DNA from: Pseudomonas sp. TH15
GTDB taxonomy: Bacteria; Pseudomonadota; Gammaproteobacteria; Pseudomonadales; Pseudomonadaceae
Length of the DNA: 64,000 nucleotides
NCBI RefSeq assembly: GCF_016651105.1
Contig: NZ_JAEKEL010000001.1
Span: 836,001 to 900,000, forward strand
Reading direction: 5' to 3'
This document shows positions 16,178 to 26,423 of this stretch, in pieces; position 1 is the first letter of the stretch; every line of letters starts with the position of its first letter. The translations under genes and the position numbers were made by a program. Below the pieces are notes generated by a model that saw only the letters and a list, made by a program, of their open reading frames with translations, made no database searches and had not been told where the DNA came from.

Positions 16178-19036
16178 TCAGCGCAGCCTTTAATTTAATA
16201 AACCTTGGCCCCGGATCTGTCATCTCAGGGCGATCCGGCCCGTAAATATCTAAAATTTTTCGCTCATATATGGGGTGATTAACACCCCAAGTAGTTATGT
16301 CTTTACTGACCCCTGGGTTCTGCAAAAAGAATTTATCCAAGGCTCTTTTAACATTAGTTGCAACCTTACTTGGTCTATTAACATTTTCATCCAGGGCCGT
16401 TGCCTGCCCTAGCGCCGAAAGAAAAACCTTGCCAATTGAAAAGCCATACGTACCTGGCACTTTCAGCAAAACGTCTCTCAATCGATCTATGAAGTCTGTG
16501 ATCTGAAGCTCGACATATAAAGAGCTGCCCACTGCACAGGACATCACTGACACTGGTTTACACTCGACAACCTTCCCGTACGTTGCTAGTGAGAAACCTA
16601 GTTTCAATTTCTTTCTAAGATCTTCACCCTCAAATTTTTCCCCATCCAGAAAATCAGGATGCTGGTAATACATTCTCGGTTTAGCAGCGCTGATATCGAG
16701 ATACCACCCCTGACTCTCAAACAGCTCAAAAAATTCATCAGGATACAGCTCTTTGAATTTTTTAACTTGAATCGGAAGCTCTCCCTCGCCATCTGGATTG
16801 ATCGTTTTCTGCATTGCTCCAGCAGTTATTATCTCGCTATCATATGCCTGCACTGCATTTATTTTCCCTTCATTCTCGCACATCGCTGTAATTACTTTTT
16901 TCTCGAATGCTGTAACCTTCCCAGACGCCTCGATAGCAGCCCACTGTGGGGCATCCCCCAGCTTTCCCTCACCCCATACTACTGGCCCGAAATTAGAATA
17001 CCACTTCGTACCTTTTACGACAGCATTACATGTGCATTTTTTCTTTTGCTCAAAATTCGCTATCAATCCAATTGCATGTATATGCCAAACTTTACCATCT
17101 GGACTTAACCCCTCCTGCGAGACAATTTCTTTCCACCAAGATAGCTCTTTGATTCGTTTTTTTTGCTGAACCCAATTTACATTAGGAGTATCAACTGTAT
17201 GCCCCATTAACTTGTCGAGCGCATCCCATTTCTCCGCTTCATAGAACCACTCACTTTCACACTTTGTAATTAGCTGCGATATAGATTGCGCGAACCAAGG
17301 CTTTGTGAGTGCCGCTTGAATCTCCGTTGTGGTCAGCCTATCGTTCTTATCAGTATCAATAATATCGTACAGCCTTTCCTTTACTGGCCCCTTAGTCGAC
17401 TTGCTAGCGAGAGGAACGAATGTAGCTTTTTCTGCTTCGGTAAGCAGATCGCGATCATGAAGGTATGAAGAAAGATGTTCAGCATTACTTTCCGTTTCTT
17501 CAATAAACTTGAATCCAATCCAATCCCACGGATTATGGCGGGTGGTCATCAAATCTTTTCCCCCACCCACCCGCTTATAGGATTACCTTGCGCGTCTCCA
17601 AGCAATCCTTCGAGACGCCACCATCGAGTAGTGCTAGAAGCGGCAGGCGTGGTACCTGAACTTGGAGTAGTGACAGTTTGTTTGATTTTTTGTGAATCCG
17701 GCAAGGCCTCTAAAACACTAGAGGGAACAACCAGATCATATCCAATCACCACGCCGGCATCGTTGGCTTGTGGTGGATTGGTCGCACTTATATCTGGGCG
17801 ATGAGTAATGAGCTTTGTATCTTTGTGAATTTTTAGCAGGTTTTTTTGATCTTCTGGTAAGGCAGCGGCTTTACCTTGGCTAAGAGAAACAAATTTCTCA
17901 ATGTCATCGCACGTGAATACTTCCACATGAACTAGATTGCGAGCGGTTCCTTCATCGTGTTCCTGATATTGGCCAGCAAAGCCCACCAACGCACCAGCCT
18001 TGATGGTCACAGGCTCATCGAGCAGAACGACCTTTCCCATCTCCTTGGGTTCAGTCTTGGTTTCAAGCGAGGGAAACCATACATAACCTCCAACATTGCC
18101 CGTTTCATCAGGAGCAAGTGCAGGGATTGGATTTCCACTCACAATTTTCACTAATTTTCGGTAGTGACCAACTGCGCCTTCTTGGCTGATCTCAATTTGA
18201 GTGCCAGCAGGCAGTATCGACATAACCTCGCCGGTAGTCGAACCGGTCCTACGCACTCTCAAACCCTTGGCGTGATTAGCAGGTATATTTTTCGCTAGCT
18301 CGCCAATCAGGTACTGATTTGCACCTTTACTGTTCATTTGGGTTTTGAACACCCAACCGCCTATAGCTACGGATTGGTCAGCTTCCGGCGACACACTGAC
18401 AACTTTTAGCCATTTCCCATCTGTACTCGCGTCTCCAGTGGTGACGGTAGTGCCACGTGGCAATGTAGTCAAAATATGGGTGTAGTCCGCTGTCTCAGGT
18501 AAGTCGGCGCGTACGTTCAAACCCTCGACAGGATCACTTACATCTGCTTTTACTTGATAGCCACCATTAACCCAGTATGACGGCCGTTCCAACAGGGGTG
18601 TTTTCGTCCTGTAACCTTCCATGTCCAACAGATGCATGTACAGGCTATAAAACGTCAATATCGGGCCCGCAGCTTGAGCAGTGGCCGAGTCAGAAGGTGC
18701 AGCGGGGGCAGGCATCTCCAAGAGATGCTTTACCAGCACAAAGCCTGTCGAAGCAAAAGCGGTGCGATCCGTATATACCGTAGCCGGATAGGTGTCATCT
18801 ATACGATAGGCAACAACTTGCCCATCAGCGATGCAACGAACCTCACTCTGTGCCGAGACTAATCCGGATGCCTCATCAAAATGCACGCCGCCATGCCACA
18901 AACCATTGCTGCCAAGTGGGTAATAGCCGTCCTGCGCTTTCGCTAATGCTGCGTAAAACTGTTGTGGATCAGCCCCACTTGCGCCGCCTATCTTTAATGG
19001 GTACGACCATTTTTTAACTTTCACTGGCTCTGTCAT
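16170..19036 (-). pseudogene. VgrG-linked T6SS peptidoglycan-hydrolase effector, split by a frameshift
   Basis: Two frames, 19036-17549 and 17570-16170. One extra base in the T4/C5 tract at 17556-17564 joins them (VGEKDLMTTRHNPWDW) into a 955-residue protein. Part 1 has an M23/LytM-like fold (WHGGVHFD near residue 47, SLYMHL near 131, LVHVEV near 368) interrupted by two SH3b-like domains (about 158-235 and 248-323). Part 2 has an EF-hand loop (DTDKNDRLTTTE), a WDALD region, and a lysozyme-like tip with CENEGKINAVQAYDSEIIT and AGAMQKTINPDGEGELPIQV. It starts 38 bases after vgrG and overlaps its putative immunity gene. It should be delivered to the target periplasm to cleave peptidoglycan. No PAAR or DUF4123 chaperone gene is present. 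The reaction of the tip is inferred from fold-like motifs. Confidence 0.7.
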
Positions 19037-19073
19037 TTGTACGTTTACCTAATCCTTTTTTATCCGCTGAAGG

Positions 19074-21116
19074 TCAACCCGAGAACCTGATCATTCGCAT
19101 TGGTCGAGGGTTAGCTTTCTCAGGCACCGAATTCGCCAACGCCTGATCCATCAAACTCCCCGCCTTATCCTTATCCGCCGCCCCCGGCAGCACCGGCGGT
19201 TTAATCCCGATCCCGGTCCCATTCCCAGGCGCCCCGCCAGCATTAATCTTCACCACCGGCCCAACCACCGTCACGCCGCCGCCATCGAGCTTGATAAAGC
19301 TGCCACCGCCAAGAATGGTCAGCTCCATCCCCGCTTCGATGACAATCTTGGCCCCAGCCTTCAGATGTATCTCTTTCCCCACACTCGTCAGTTGCGCAGT
19401 CCCGAGCTTCACATGCTGGTTCTGCCCAATCGTCAGATGATCATCCATCCGCGTCTCAGTCTTCCGATCCGCAATCGTGGTGCGATGCTCCTCAGCCTTT
19501 AACTCGGTGTAGGTGTTCTTCTCCACCGTGTCATGCCGCTCATTCCCCACGCGGATCTTCTGGTCGTGCTCAATGTTTTCATCCCAATCCCGCTGAGCAT
19601 GCAGGTAGATCTGTTCCGCACCTTTCTTGTCTTCAATCCGCAGTTCGTTGTACCCGCCGCCCCCCGGTGAGCTGAGGGTTTTGAAAACCGTGCGGGTTTT
19701 GTTGGCCGGCAGCTCGTAGGGAACCTGGTTTTCCTTGTGGTACAGGCAACCGGTTACCAGCGGTTGGTCAGGATCGCCTTCGAGGAAGGTCACCAGCACT
19801 TCCATGCCGATGCGCGGAATGGCGATGGCACCGTAGCGGTCGCCGGCCCAGGAGCTTGAGACGCGCATCCAGCAGCTGGTTTTGTCGTCCGCCAGACCTT
19901 CGCGGTCCCAGTGGAATTGGACTTTGATGCGGCCGTATTGGTCGCAGTGGATTTCTTCACCTTTGGGGCCGGTGACCATGGCGGTCTGACTGCCGAGGAC
20001 GCGGGGTTTCGGGTGTTCAAGGGCTGGGCGGTAGAACACGTTCCATGGCGTGGCCAGGAAGCGGTTGCGGTAGCCCTGGTGGAAGTCGTCTTTGTTGTCG
20101 GTGGTGTCGCTGGTCACTGACTCTTCGAGGACTTGGGGTTGTTTGCCTTCGTGGAAGATTTCGGTGAGCAGCCAGAGGTCGTTCCACGCGGTGCGCGGGT
20201 GGTCGGAGATTTCCAGGAAGTGGCCGCTGTTGAGCGTGGTTTGGTCGCCCCAGCCTTCGGCTTGTTGATAATCCGCGCGATGACGTTCCAACGCTCTCTG
20301 GCTAAGAAATTTGCCCCGCGCGCGGTCAATGAAACGACCCGGATAGTCGTAGTCTTCCAGATCCGGCTCGGTGCTTTCGCCTTCAGGTTTGTAGGCGGCT
20401 TCGAGTTGCAGGCGCGGCTTTTCAAAGTCGTAGTCGCGACGGGTGGTGCGGCTGGTGCGGGTTTCCAGGCGCATTTTGAAGCCTTTGATTACCGGTTCAT
20501 CCGCAACCATTCCGCTGCCTTGCACGTAAGCAGTTGGCTGGCCGAGTTTCGGGAACACGGTCTGGTCGTCGCCGAACACCAGCAGGTGGGCCTTTTCGCT
20601 GTGCTGGAAGTGGTAGTGAATGCCTTCCTCTTCGCACAACCGCTGGATGAAGTGCAGGTCGGTTTCGTCGTACTGCACGCAGTAATCGCGGTCCGGGCAC
20701 GGCACGCTCAACTGGAATTTGTAGGCGTTGCCCTTGATGCCGTGCTCGTCGAGGATCAGCGCGATGATTTTCGGCGCGGACATCTGCTGGTAGATGCGCT
20801 GGTTGGTGCGGTGATGCAGGTATTGCAGTTGCGGCACCAGGGAGATTTTGTAGCGGGTCAGGCGTTTGCCGGCATCGCCCTGGGCCACGCGGTAGATCTG
20901 GCCGTGGATGCCGCTGCCCTGCGGGTCGAGCGCGAGGAACGCCTGTTTGTGCAGGAGTTTTTCCAGGTCCAGGTCCGGGTTTTCGCTGACCAGTTCGATG
21001 TCGAAGCGATACGGCTGGCTGATGCCTTCGGTGCCGGTGAACGACAGCACTTGCAGGTCGCCGTCGTAGTCTTCGACTTTGAGGCTGAAGTGGGTTTCGT
21101 TAGCTGGGTTGAACAT
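19074..21116 (-). CDS. vgrG: T6SS spike protein VgrG
   Basis: 680 residues. The N-terminal two thirds has the gp27/gp5-like VgrG layout: FDIELVSENPDLDLEKLL, CVQYDETDLHFIQRLCEEEG and YDYPGRF. It then carries the OB-fold segment (DQYGRIKVQFHWDREG, CWMRVSSSWAG, GMEVLVTFLEGDPDQPLVTG) and a needle of repeats (TYTELKAEEHRTTI, NQHVKLG). The C-terminal ~50 residues are glycine/proline-rich with no added enzyme domain. It trims the tip of the Hcp tube and carries effectors. It lies 28 bases after stk1 and 38 bases before the effector, so spike and cargo are co-transcribed with the secretion machine. Confidence 0.95.
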   Translation of the reverse strand: MFNPANETHFSLKVEDYDGDLQVLSFTGTEGISQPYRFDIELVSENPDLDLEKLLHKQAFLALDPQGSGIHGQIYRVAQGDAGKRLTRYKISLVPQLQYLHHRTNQRIYQQMSAPKIIALILDEHGIKGNAYKFQLSVPCPDRDYCVQYDETDLHFIQRLCEEEGIHYHFQHSEKAHLLVFGDDQTVFPKLGQPTAYVQGSGMVADEPVIKGFKMRLETRTSRTTRRDYDFEKPRLQLEAAYKPEGESTEPDLEDYDYPGRFIDRARGKFLSQRALERHRADYQQAEGWGDQTTLNSGHFLEISDHPRTAWNDLWLLTEIFHEGKQPQVLEESVTSDTTDNKDDFHQGYRNRFLATPWNVFYRPALEHPKPRVLGSQTAMVTGPKGEEIHCDQYGRIKVQFHWDREGLADDKTSCWMRVSSSWAGDRYGAIAIPRIGMEVLVTFLEGDPDQPLVTGCLYHKENQVPYELPANKTRTVFKTLSSPGGGGYNELRIEDKKGAEQIYLHAQRDWDENIEHDQKIRVGNERHDTVEKNTYTELKAEEHRTTIADRKTETRMDDHLTIGQNQHVKLGTAQLTSVGKEIHLKAGAKIVIEAGMELTILGGGSFIKLDGGGVTVVGPVVKINAGGAPGNGTGIGIKPPVLPGAADKDKAGSLMDQALANSVPEKANPRPMRMIRFSG

Positions 21117-21144
21117 GGCTTGCTCCCTGTTCGGTAGTCATCCG

Positions 21145-22146
21145 TTACGCCCGACGTCGCAGGCGTTGCAGCAAAGACGAAGTGGCGCCCAAGGCGTCAC
21201 GCAATTGGGCAGCAGTGATCGTTCGATCAGCCGCGTTGAAGGTCAGCGCTTTTCGCAGGGCTGGCCAACAGTGTTTCGGTAAATTCTTCGGTGCATGCAG
21301 CTCGCGCTCCAGGCGTTCGTCGCGGGCCTGGGTCGAGGGCAAGCGGCGGAACGGGTGTTTGCCGCCCGCCAATTCGTAGAGCACGCAGGCCACGCCGTAG
21401 ACGTCGGCGCTGGCGGTCAGCGGTTGGCCTTCGAGCAGTTCGGGGGCGGCGTAGCCGGGGGTCCAGGCGTTGAAGCGGCTGCGGCTCAAGTGCGGCAGGC
21501 CGGGCAAGATGCCCTCTTCTGCCTGGCCGAGGCCGAAGTCGAACAGGCGCACGCCTTCTTCGCTGAGCATGACGTTGCTCGGTTTCATGTCACCGTGCAG
21601 CACGCCGCGAGCGTGGGCGTAGGCCAGCGCGTCGAGCAGCGGCAGCGCGATGTCGCGCAGTTCTTTCCACGGCATGCCTTGGGGCCGCTCGCAGAGTAAT
21701 TTGTCCAGGGTCAGCCCACGCATGAGTTCCATGGTGATGAAGGCGCGCTGGCAGTCGGTGTCGACTTCAAAGGTGTGAAAGCGCAGCACGTTGTCGTGGC
21801 GCAGGCGTCGGGTCAGGGCGAACTCGCTGTAGAGCAAGGCACTGGCGTCCGGCGATTCGGCAAATTCTTCGCTGAGGATTTTCAGCGCAATGTAAGGGTC
21901 GGGATCGCCGAACTGTTCGTTCAGCAGGTCCCGGGCACGGTAAACCGCGCCCATGCCACCGGCACCGAGCAGGCGCTCGATGCGGTAACGGCCTGCGAGC
22001 ACGTCGGGCAATTCGCCGACGCTGGCCCGGGTCGGCGCCAGCGCAGGTGAAGCCTGATTGGGCTTGGCGAACGCAAAGTAGGTCAGGTTGTTGTCCTGCT
22101 CTTCGCTCACCAGCAGGTCGTCGATCGGTCGCATGAGTTCAGTCAT
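21145..22146 (-). CDS. stk1: T6SS serine/threonine protein kinase Stk1/PpkA type
   Basis: 333 residues from ATG 22146, overlapping the phosphatase stop by ATGA. A longer frame upstream is just the phosphatase gene read in another frame. The kinase has a glycine loop (LLGAGGMGAVYRARD), the lysine in YIALKIL, the catalytic loop HGDMKPSNVML (Gly replaces the usual Arg of HRD), DFG in RLFDFGLG, and APE in GYAAPELLEG. There is no transmembrane segment, unlike PpkA of the H1 system. It probably phosphorylates the FHA protein or other T6SS parts, opposed by the phosphatase before it. The stp1-stk1 order matches the H2-T6SS of P. aeruginosa. Confidence 0.92.
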   Translation of the reverse strand: MTELMRPIDDLLVSEEQDNNLTYFAFAKPNQASPALAPTRASVGELPDVLAGRYRIERLLGAGGMGAVYRARDLLNEQFGDPDPYIALKILSEEFAESPDASALLYSEFALTRRLRHDNVLRFHTFEVDTDCQRAFITMELMRGLTLDKLLCERPQGMPWKELRDIALPLLDALAYAHARGVLHGDMKPSNVMLSEEGVRLFDFGLGQAEEGILPGLPHLSRSRFNAWTPGYAAPELLEGQPLTASADVYGVACVLYELAGGKHPFRRLPSTQARDERLERELHAPKNLPKHCWPALRKALTFNAADRTITAAQLRDALGATSSLLQRLRRRA

Positions 22147-22871
22147 TGGCGGATCACCACGGCAGTCAGGTTGTCCCGTGCCGAGCCACGCAGAGCGCCG
22201 TCGAACAGACGCTCCAGCGCAACGTGCGGCGCGGTCAGGCTCAGGGCGTTGCCCAGGGCATCGCTGCTGAGCCCTTGGTACAAACCGTCGCTGCACAACA
22301 GGAACGTATCGCCGGGGTAAACCTCGAGTTCGAGCACGTCCAGCGTCAGCACATCGGCTGCCCCGACCGCACGGGTCAGGGCATGGGCCGATGGATGCGC
22401 GCGGGCGTCTTCGACGCTCATGTTTTGCTCGTCGATCAGTTGCTGTTGCAGCGAATGGTCCTTGGACAGCTGATACAACCGCTGGCCACGCCACAGGTAG
22501 CAACGGCTGTCGCCGGCCCAGATGCAGGCCGCGCGACTGCCTTCTACCAGCAGCGCCACCACGGTGCTGCCCATGATGCTGTCGTGGCGCCCGGCAGTGA
22601 CGGTCAACTCCTGACCCAAGCGGCGATTGATCCAGTGCAAGCACTGGCGAATGCCTTTGAGTCGTTCGTCGAAGTCGTCCTGCACCGGCAATTCCGCCAG
22701 GCTGGCGACGATCAACTGGCTGGCGATGTCGCCACCCTGATGACCGCCCATGCCGTCCGCGACCACCCACAGCCCCTGCTGTGGCGAGTCGAGAAAGGCA
22801 TCTTCGTTGCGCGCCCGAACCTTGCCCGGATCGGTACGCGCAGCGCTGCGCCAGGGACTGGCAACCAGCAT
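22143..22871 (-). CDS. stp1: T6SS PP2C-family protein phosphatase Stp1/PppA type
   Basis: 242 residues, the usual size for a single-domain bacterial PP2C. Metal-binding motifs are present in order: VRARNEDAF (about 18-26), VVADGMGGHQGGD (about 36-48), WAGDSRCYLW (about 118-127), LLCSDGL and DNLTAVVI near the C-terminus. It should remove phosphate from the substrates of the adjacent kinase and so set T6SS activity. It starts at the last base of tssM and overlaps the kinase start, so all three are translationally linked. Confidence 0.93.
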   Translation of the reverse strand: MLVASPWRSAARTDPGKVRARNEDAFLDSPQQGLWVVADGMGGHQGGDIASQLIVASLAELPVQDDFDERLKGIRQCLHWINRRLGQELTVTAGRHDSIMGSTVVALLVEGSRAACIWAGDSRCYLWRGQRLYQLSKDHSLQQQLIDEQNMSVEDARAHPSAHALTRAVGAADVLTLDVLELEVYPGDTFLLCSDGLYQGLSSDALGNALSLTAPHVALERLFDGALRGSARDNLTAVVIRQ

Positions 22872-25800
22872 CAGAGCTGCACCGGCATACGGAAGGTGCG
22901 CAGCACGCCCATGTCAAACGGGTTCGGCGTGCGTTGGCTCGACAGCAAGTAGTTGGCGCGCAGGCCACCCACGTCAGCCTTGAGCACCAGCACGTCGCGA
23001 CCGCTCAGGTACTCGGTCTGCATCAGGTCGAACAGACGGAACAGCGACCATGGGCCGGTGTTCTTTTCGATACCGATTGGGCGACCAGCCATTTTGTCGA
23101 GGACCAGGCTGGTACGACCGTCTTCAGCATCGGTCGGCCATTTGAAGGACACCGGCACGATTGGGCCGTGACGGTATTCGATGGTCTTGTCGCCAAACTT
23201 GAACTCGGAACGGCTGACGGCCGGGTCGAGGGTGTACGGCTCGAGTTTGAACTGCACTTGCGGCTCGGCCGGGTTCTCGGCGAAGAAGCTCTGGCGAATG
23301 GTTTGTGCCGCGGCCATTTGGTCGAGGTAAACCTTGGAGATCGGCAGGCTGTGACCGTCGACGCTGCGCATGCGGTAGTTACCCGGATCGCCGCTGACGA
23401 ATGGACGCATGTAGGTGTCGAAGAAGCGATCGACGATACCCTGGGCCTTGAAGAACTCGCGGAAGTCGCTGATTGCCACGTCACTGGTGCTGTGGGCGCT
23501 GAACGGATAACGCTTGTTGATCGCCTTGCCATAGAAGCCGTACAGCTCGCTCTGGTAGCGCTGGTTCAAGTACGCGTAGGAATCGTTGAGCACCAGACGC
23601 CAGGTGTCTTCGGCCAACACGTTGAACCAGACACTGACCGGACGCGGCAAGCGGTTGGACGCATTGCGCAGGTTGCTCAGCGCATCACGCTGGCCGCCCA
23701 TGCGGGTCTTGGCCATTTCGAACGCCGCTTGTTCCGGCGAACTGGCGCGGGCCAGGCTCGCGACTTGCAATTGCAGGTCGTTGAGCGCGGTCAGTGCCGG
23801 GGTCAGGTCAGCGGCCGGGCCGTTGTTGTCATCCAGCAAACGGTGCAGCGGTTCGAAGCGACGTTGCAGGGATTTCTTCGCGGTGTCCGGCAGGTTCTTG
23901 GCTGCGGCCATGTCCGACGCCTTGTCCGCAGCAGCCGCCGCCAGTTTGCCGAGTTTGCCCAACTTGCCTTTCTGGTCGGCCAGTGCGCCAGCAGCATCAG
24001 CCGCTTGATCAGCCGGTTCGGCGTCTGCCGGGAACCGGGTGTTCTCGCGCACTTCCACCAGCAGTTGCAGCACGGGGGAGTTGGCCGAAGTCAGGCCCGC
24101 CAGTTGCTCGGCGCCTTCGCTGAAGTCGCTGATCGCCGGCAATGCAACCTGGCCCACGGCTTCGCTCCAGAAGTTGGCGTAGTCGCGGAAGTACAGTTGC
24201 TCCAGTTCGACCATCAGGCGACGCAAGTCCATGCCGCTGATGCCCGAGCCTTCGCCCAGTACCCAGTTGTCACGCAGGATATCGCTGACCAGCGTAGCGC
24301 CCTGGACCGAGAAGTACTGCTGATAACCCTGTTGGGTGTAGAACCCCGGGATCACGTAATCGGTGCCGACAAACAGCGAACCCTGTGGGCCCAGGTGTTG
24401 GCTCAAACGATAGTCCGGCAGGTTGCGGGCCTGCTCACGGAGCATCCGGTAAACCACGTTGGCCAGGGACTCGCTACGCAAGACCTGACGTGCCTGGGCC
24501 ACCAGTTGATCGTTCAGCGGGTAGACAAACGGCTGCTGGAGCAAACGCTCGAAGTGGGTGTTCAAGCCATTCTGCACGGCGGTGTTGCCGGCGTAGCGCT
24601 GGGACCACTCGGTGGCAACCCAATCCTTGAGCCAACCCGCATCGCGGCGATCCTTCATGTTCAGCATCAGGTACGCACGCAGGCTGTTGAGCAAGCGTTC
24701 GCGGTCCTGCATGTTGGCGCGGATCTGCCCTTCCAGCAGGGTCGCGACCCGTGGCAACAGTTGCGCTTCGAGCTCACGCTCGTAGGCAGCCTTGACCACC
24801 GGGTTGGTGTCTTCGCCCTGGTACAGACCGCCGCGCTCGTGGTAACCCACGTCACCTTTTTTCGGGAAGACCTGGGTCGCCGCGTAGCTGGTGTCGAGGG
24901 TCTTGAGCACGCCCATGGAATCATCACGGGCGGTCAATGCCGAGCGCGATTGGGTCCAGTTTTGAGCCAGGGAACGCAGGTTTTCCAGACGCTCATAGTT
25001 GGCAGAGAAACCGCCCGCCCACAGCAGACCGAACAGGCCCAGTGCCGCCAATGCGCCCACGTACAAGGCACGCTGGCCCCAGTGGATGCGGCTGCGTTCG
25101 CGCTTGTCCAGACCGGCCAGATCGGCCTCCGGGAAAATTACGCGGCTGAGCAAATGGTGGATGAAACGCGAACGGCCGCTGCGCAGGGTTGGCAGCATGC
25201 CGGCGTTCATGCCCAGATTGGCGCCGATGCCGGCGGTGGTCTGGTCCATCTCTTGAGTCAGGTGCGGTGCGCTGGTCAGGTAGAAACCGCGCAACTGGCT
25301 GACACGCTGGTAGCGGTTGCCGGTGAACGCCATGTCGACGAACAGGCACAGGCGCTCGCCGATCTGCCCCAGTTGATGCGGGAAGTCGAGGATGCGGCCA
25401 CGGCGCTGGGTGTCGCGCTCCTGGTGCATGCGCATGATCACTTGGCTGTTCAGGCGACGCAGCAGCTCTTCGAACTCGGCGCGCAGGACGGCGACGTCGG
25501 TGCCGCTCTGCTCTTTGCGGAAGCTGGTGCCGAGTACCTGATCGCTTTCTTCGCGGGTCAGTTGATCGAAGAACTCGTCGAACCCGAGCAGGCGATCAGC
25601 CTTGCTCAATACCAGGTAAATCGGCACGTCGACGTGCAGCTTTTGATGCACGTCCTGCAAGCGGGCACGGACCTGACGCGCGAGGGTGTCGAGGTCTTGC
25701 TCGCTGCCACCGAGCAGGGTTTCCACTGGAATGGTTACCAGCACGCCGTTCAACGGACGGTTACGACGACGCTTGCGCAGCAGGTCGAGCAAGGTGCTCC

Positions 25801-26413
25801 AGGCGCTGCCATCGACTTCGGCATCCGGCTGGGTCAGGTAACGGCCAGCGGTGTCGATCAACACGCCGTGGTCGGCGAAGTACCAGTCGCAATGACGGGT
25901 GCCGAGGGTGTCACGGGTCAGTTTGCGGTCGATCTTGTTGATCGGAAACTCAAGGCCCGAGAAGTCCAGCAAACTGGTCTTGCCGCTGCCCTGTGGACCG
26001 ATCAGCAAGTACCAAGGCAAATCACTGCGCCAGCGCTCGCTGCGACCGCGATACAGGCTCGAGGTCTTGAGGGTTTTCAGCGCGTCTTTGAAACGCACTT
26101 TCAACTCTTTCTGCTCTTCGTCGATCAGCTCTTCACGGCGGATACGATCCTGGCCGTCTTCGGTGTCTTCGACAGCCTTTTTACGCACACCGGCGCGCCA
26201 GCTGACGAAGACCATGGTCAGGCCCCAGATCAGGAACAGCACACTGATGGTCAGCAGGCGGGAGGTCGAACCTTCCCAGAACTTGTAGTCATCGACGGCC
26301 AGCAGCGGCCCGACGAACCACACCAGCAGCGCGACGAACAGCACCACCAGCAGGGTCCAGACCCAGGTCTTGCGCAAGAATGCGCCGACTTTCTTGAAAA
26401 ACTTTTTCATCAC
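22871..26413 (-). CDS. tssM: T6SS inner-membrane protein TssM (IcmF)
   Basis: 1180 residues, normal for IcmF. Two hydrophobic segments lie near the N-terminus (about 15-35 and 45-65), and a third at about 430-450 (YVGALAALGLFGLLWAGGF). The cytoplasmic domain between has an intact Walker A (LLIGPQGSGKTSLL, about 130). A large periplasmic domain follows that should contact TssJ. It forms the membrane complex with TssL and TssJ. It sits ten bases after tssL, as in other H2-type loci. No frame disruption is seen over the whole 3.5 kb. Confidence 0.96.
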   Translation of the reverse strand: MMKKFFKKVGAFLRKTWVWTLLVVLFVALLVWFVGPLLAVDDYKFWEGSTSRLLTISVLFLIWGLTMVFVSWRAGVRKKAVEDTEDGQDRIRREELIDEEQKELKVRFKDALKTLKTSSLYRGRSERWRSDLPWYLLIGPQGSGKTSLLDFSGLEFPINKIDRKLTRDTLGTRHCDWYFADHGVLIDTAGRYLTQPDAEVDGSAWSTLLDLLRKRRRNRPLNGVLVTIPVETLLGGSEQDLDTLARQVRARLQDVHQKLHVDVPIYLVLSKADRLLGFDEFFDQLTREESDQVLGTSFRKEQSGTDVAVLRAEFEELLRRLNSQVIMRMHQERDTQRRGRILDFPHQLGQIGERLCLFVDMAFTGNRYQRVSQLRGFYLTSAPHLTQEMDQTTAGIGANLGMNAGMLPTLRSGRSRFIHHLLSRVIFPEADLAGLDKRERSRIHWGQRALYVGALAALGLFGLLWAGGFSANYERLENLRSLAQNWTQSRSALTARDDSMGVLKTLDTSYAATQVFPKKGDVGYHERGGLYQGEDTNPVVKAAYERELEAQLLPRVATLLEGQIRANMQDRERLLNSLRAYLMLNMKDRRDAGWLKDWVATEWSQRYAGNTAVQNGLNTHFERLLQQPFVYPLNDQLVAQARQVLRSESLANVVYRMLREQARNLPDYRLSQHLGPQGSLFVGTDYVIPGFYTQQGYQQYFSVQGATLVSDILRDNWVLGEGSGISGMDLRRLMVELEQLYFRDYANFWSEAVGQVALPAISDFSEGAEQLAGLTSANSPVLQLLVEVRENTRFPADAEPADQAADAAGALADQKGKLGKLGKLAAAAADKASDMAAAKNLPDTAKKSLQRRFEPLHRLLDDNNGPAADLTPALTALNDLQLQVASLARASSPEQAAFEMAKTRMGGQRDALSNLRNASNRLPRPVSVWFNVLAEDTWRLVLNDSYAYLNQRYQSELYGFYGKAINKRYPFSAHSTSDVAISDFREFFKAQGIVDRFFDTYMRPFVSGDPGNYRMRSVDGHSLPISKVYLDQMAAAQTIRQSFFAENPAEPQVQFKLEPYTLDPAVSRSEFKFGDKTIEYRHGPIVPVSFKWPTDAEDGRTSLVLDKMAGRPIGIEKNTGPWSLFRLFDLMQTEYLSGRDVLVLKADVGGLRANYLLSSQRTPNPFDMGVLRTFRMPVQL

Positions 26414-26423
26414 ACGTCCCTGT

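Noticed and set aside
22147..22968. N-terminal extension of the kinase by about 270 codons
   Set aside because: The extension is the stp1 gene read in another frame and is arginine-rich; ATG 22146 overlaps the phosphatase stop as expected.
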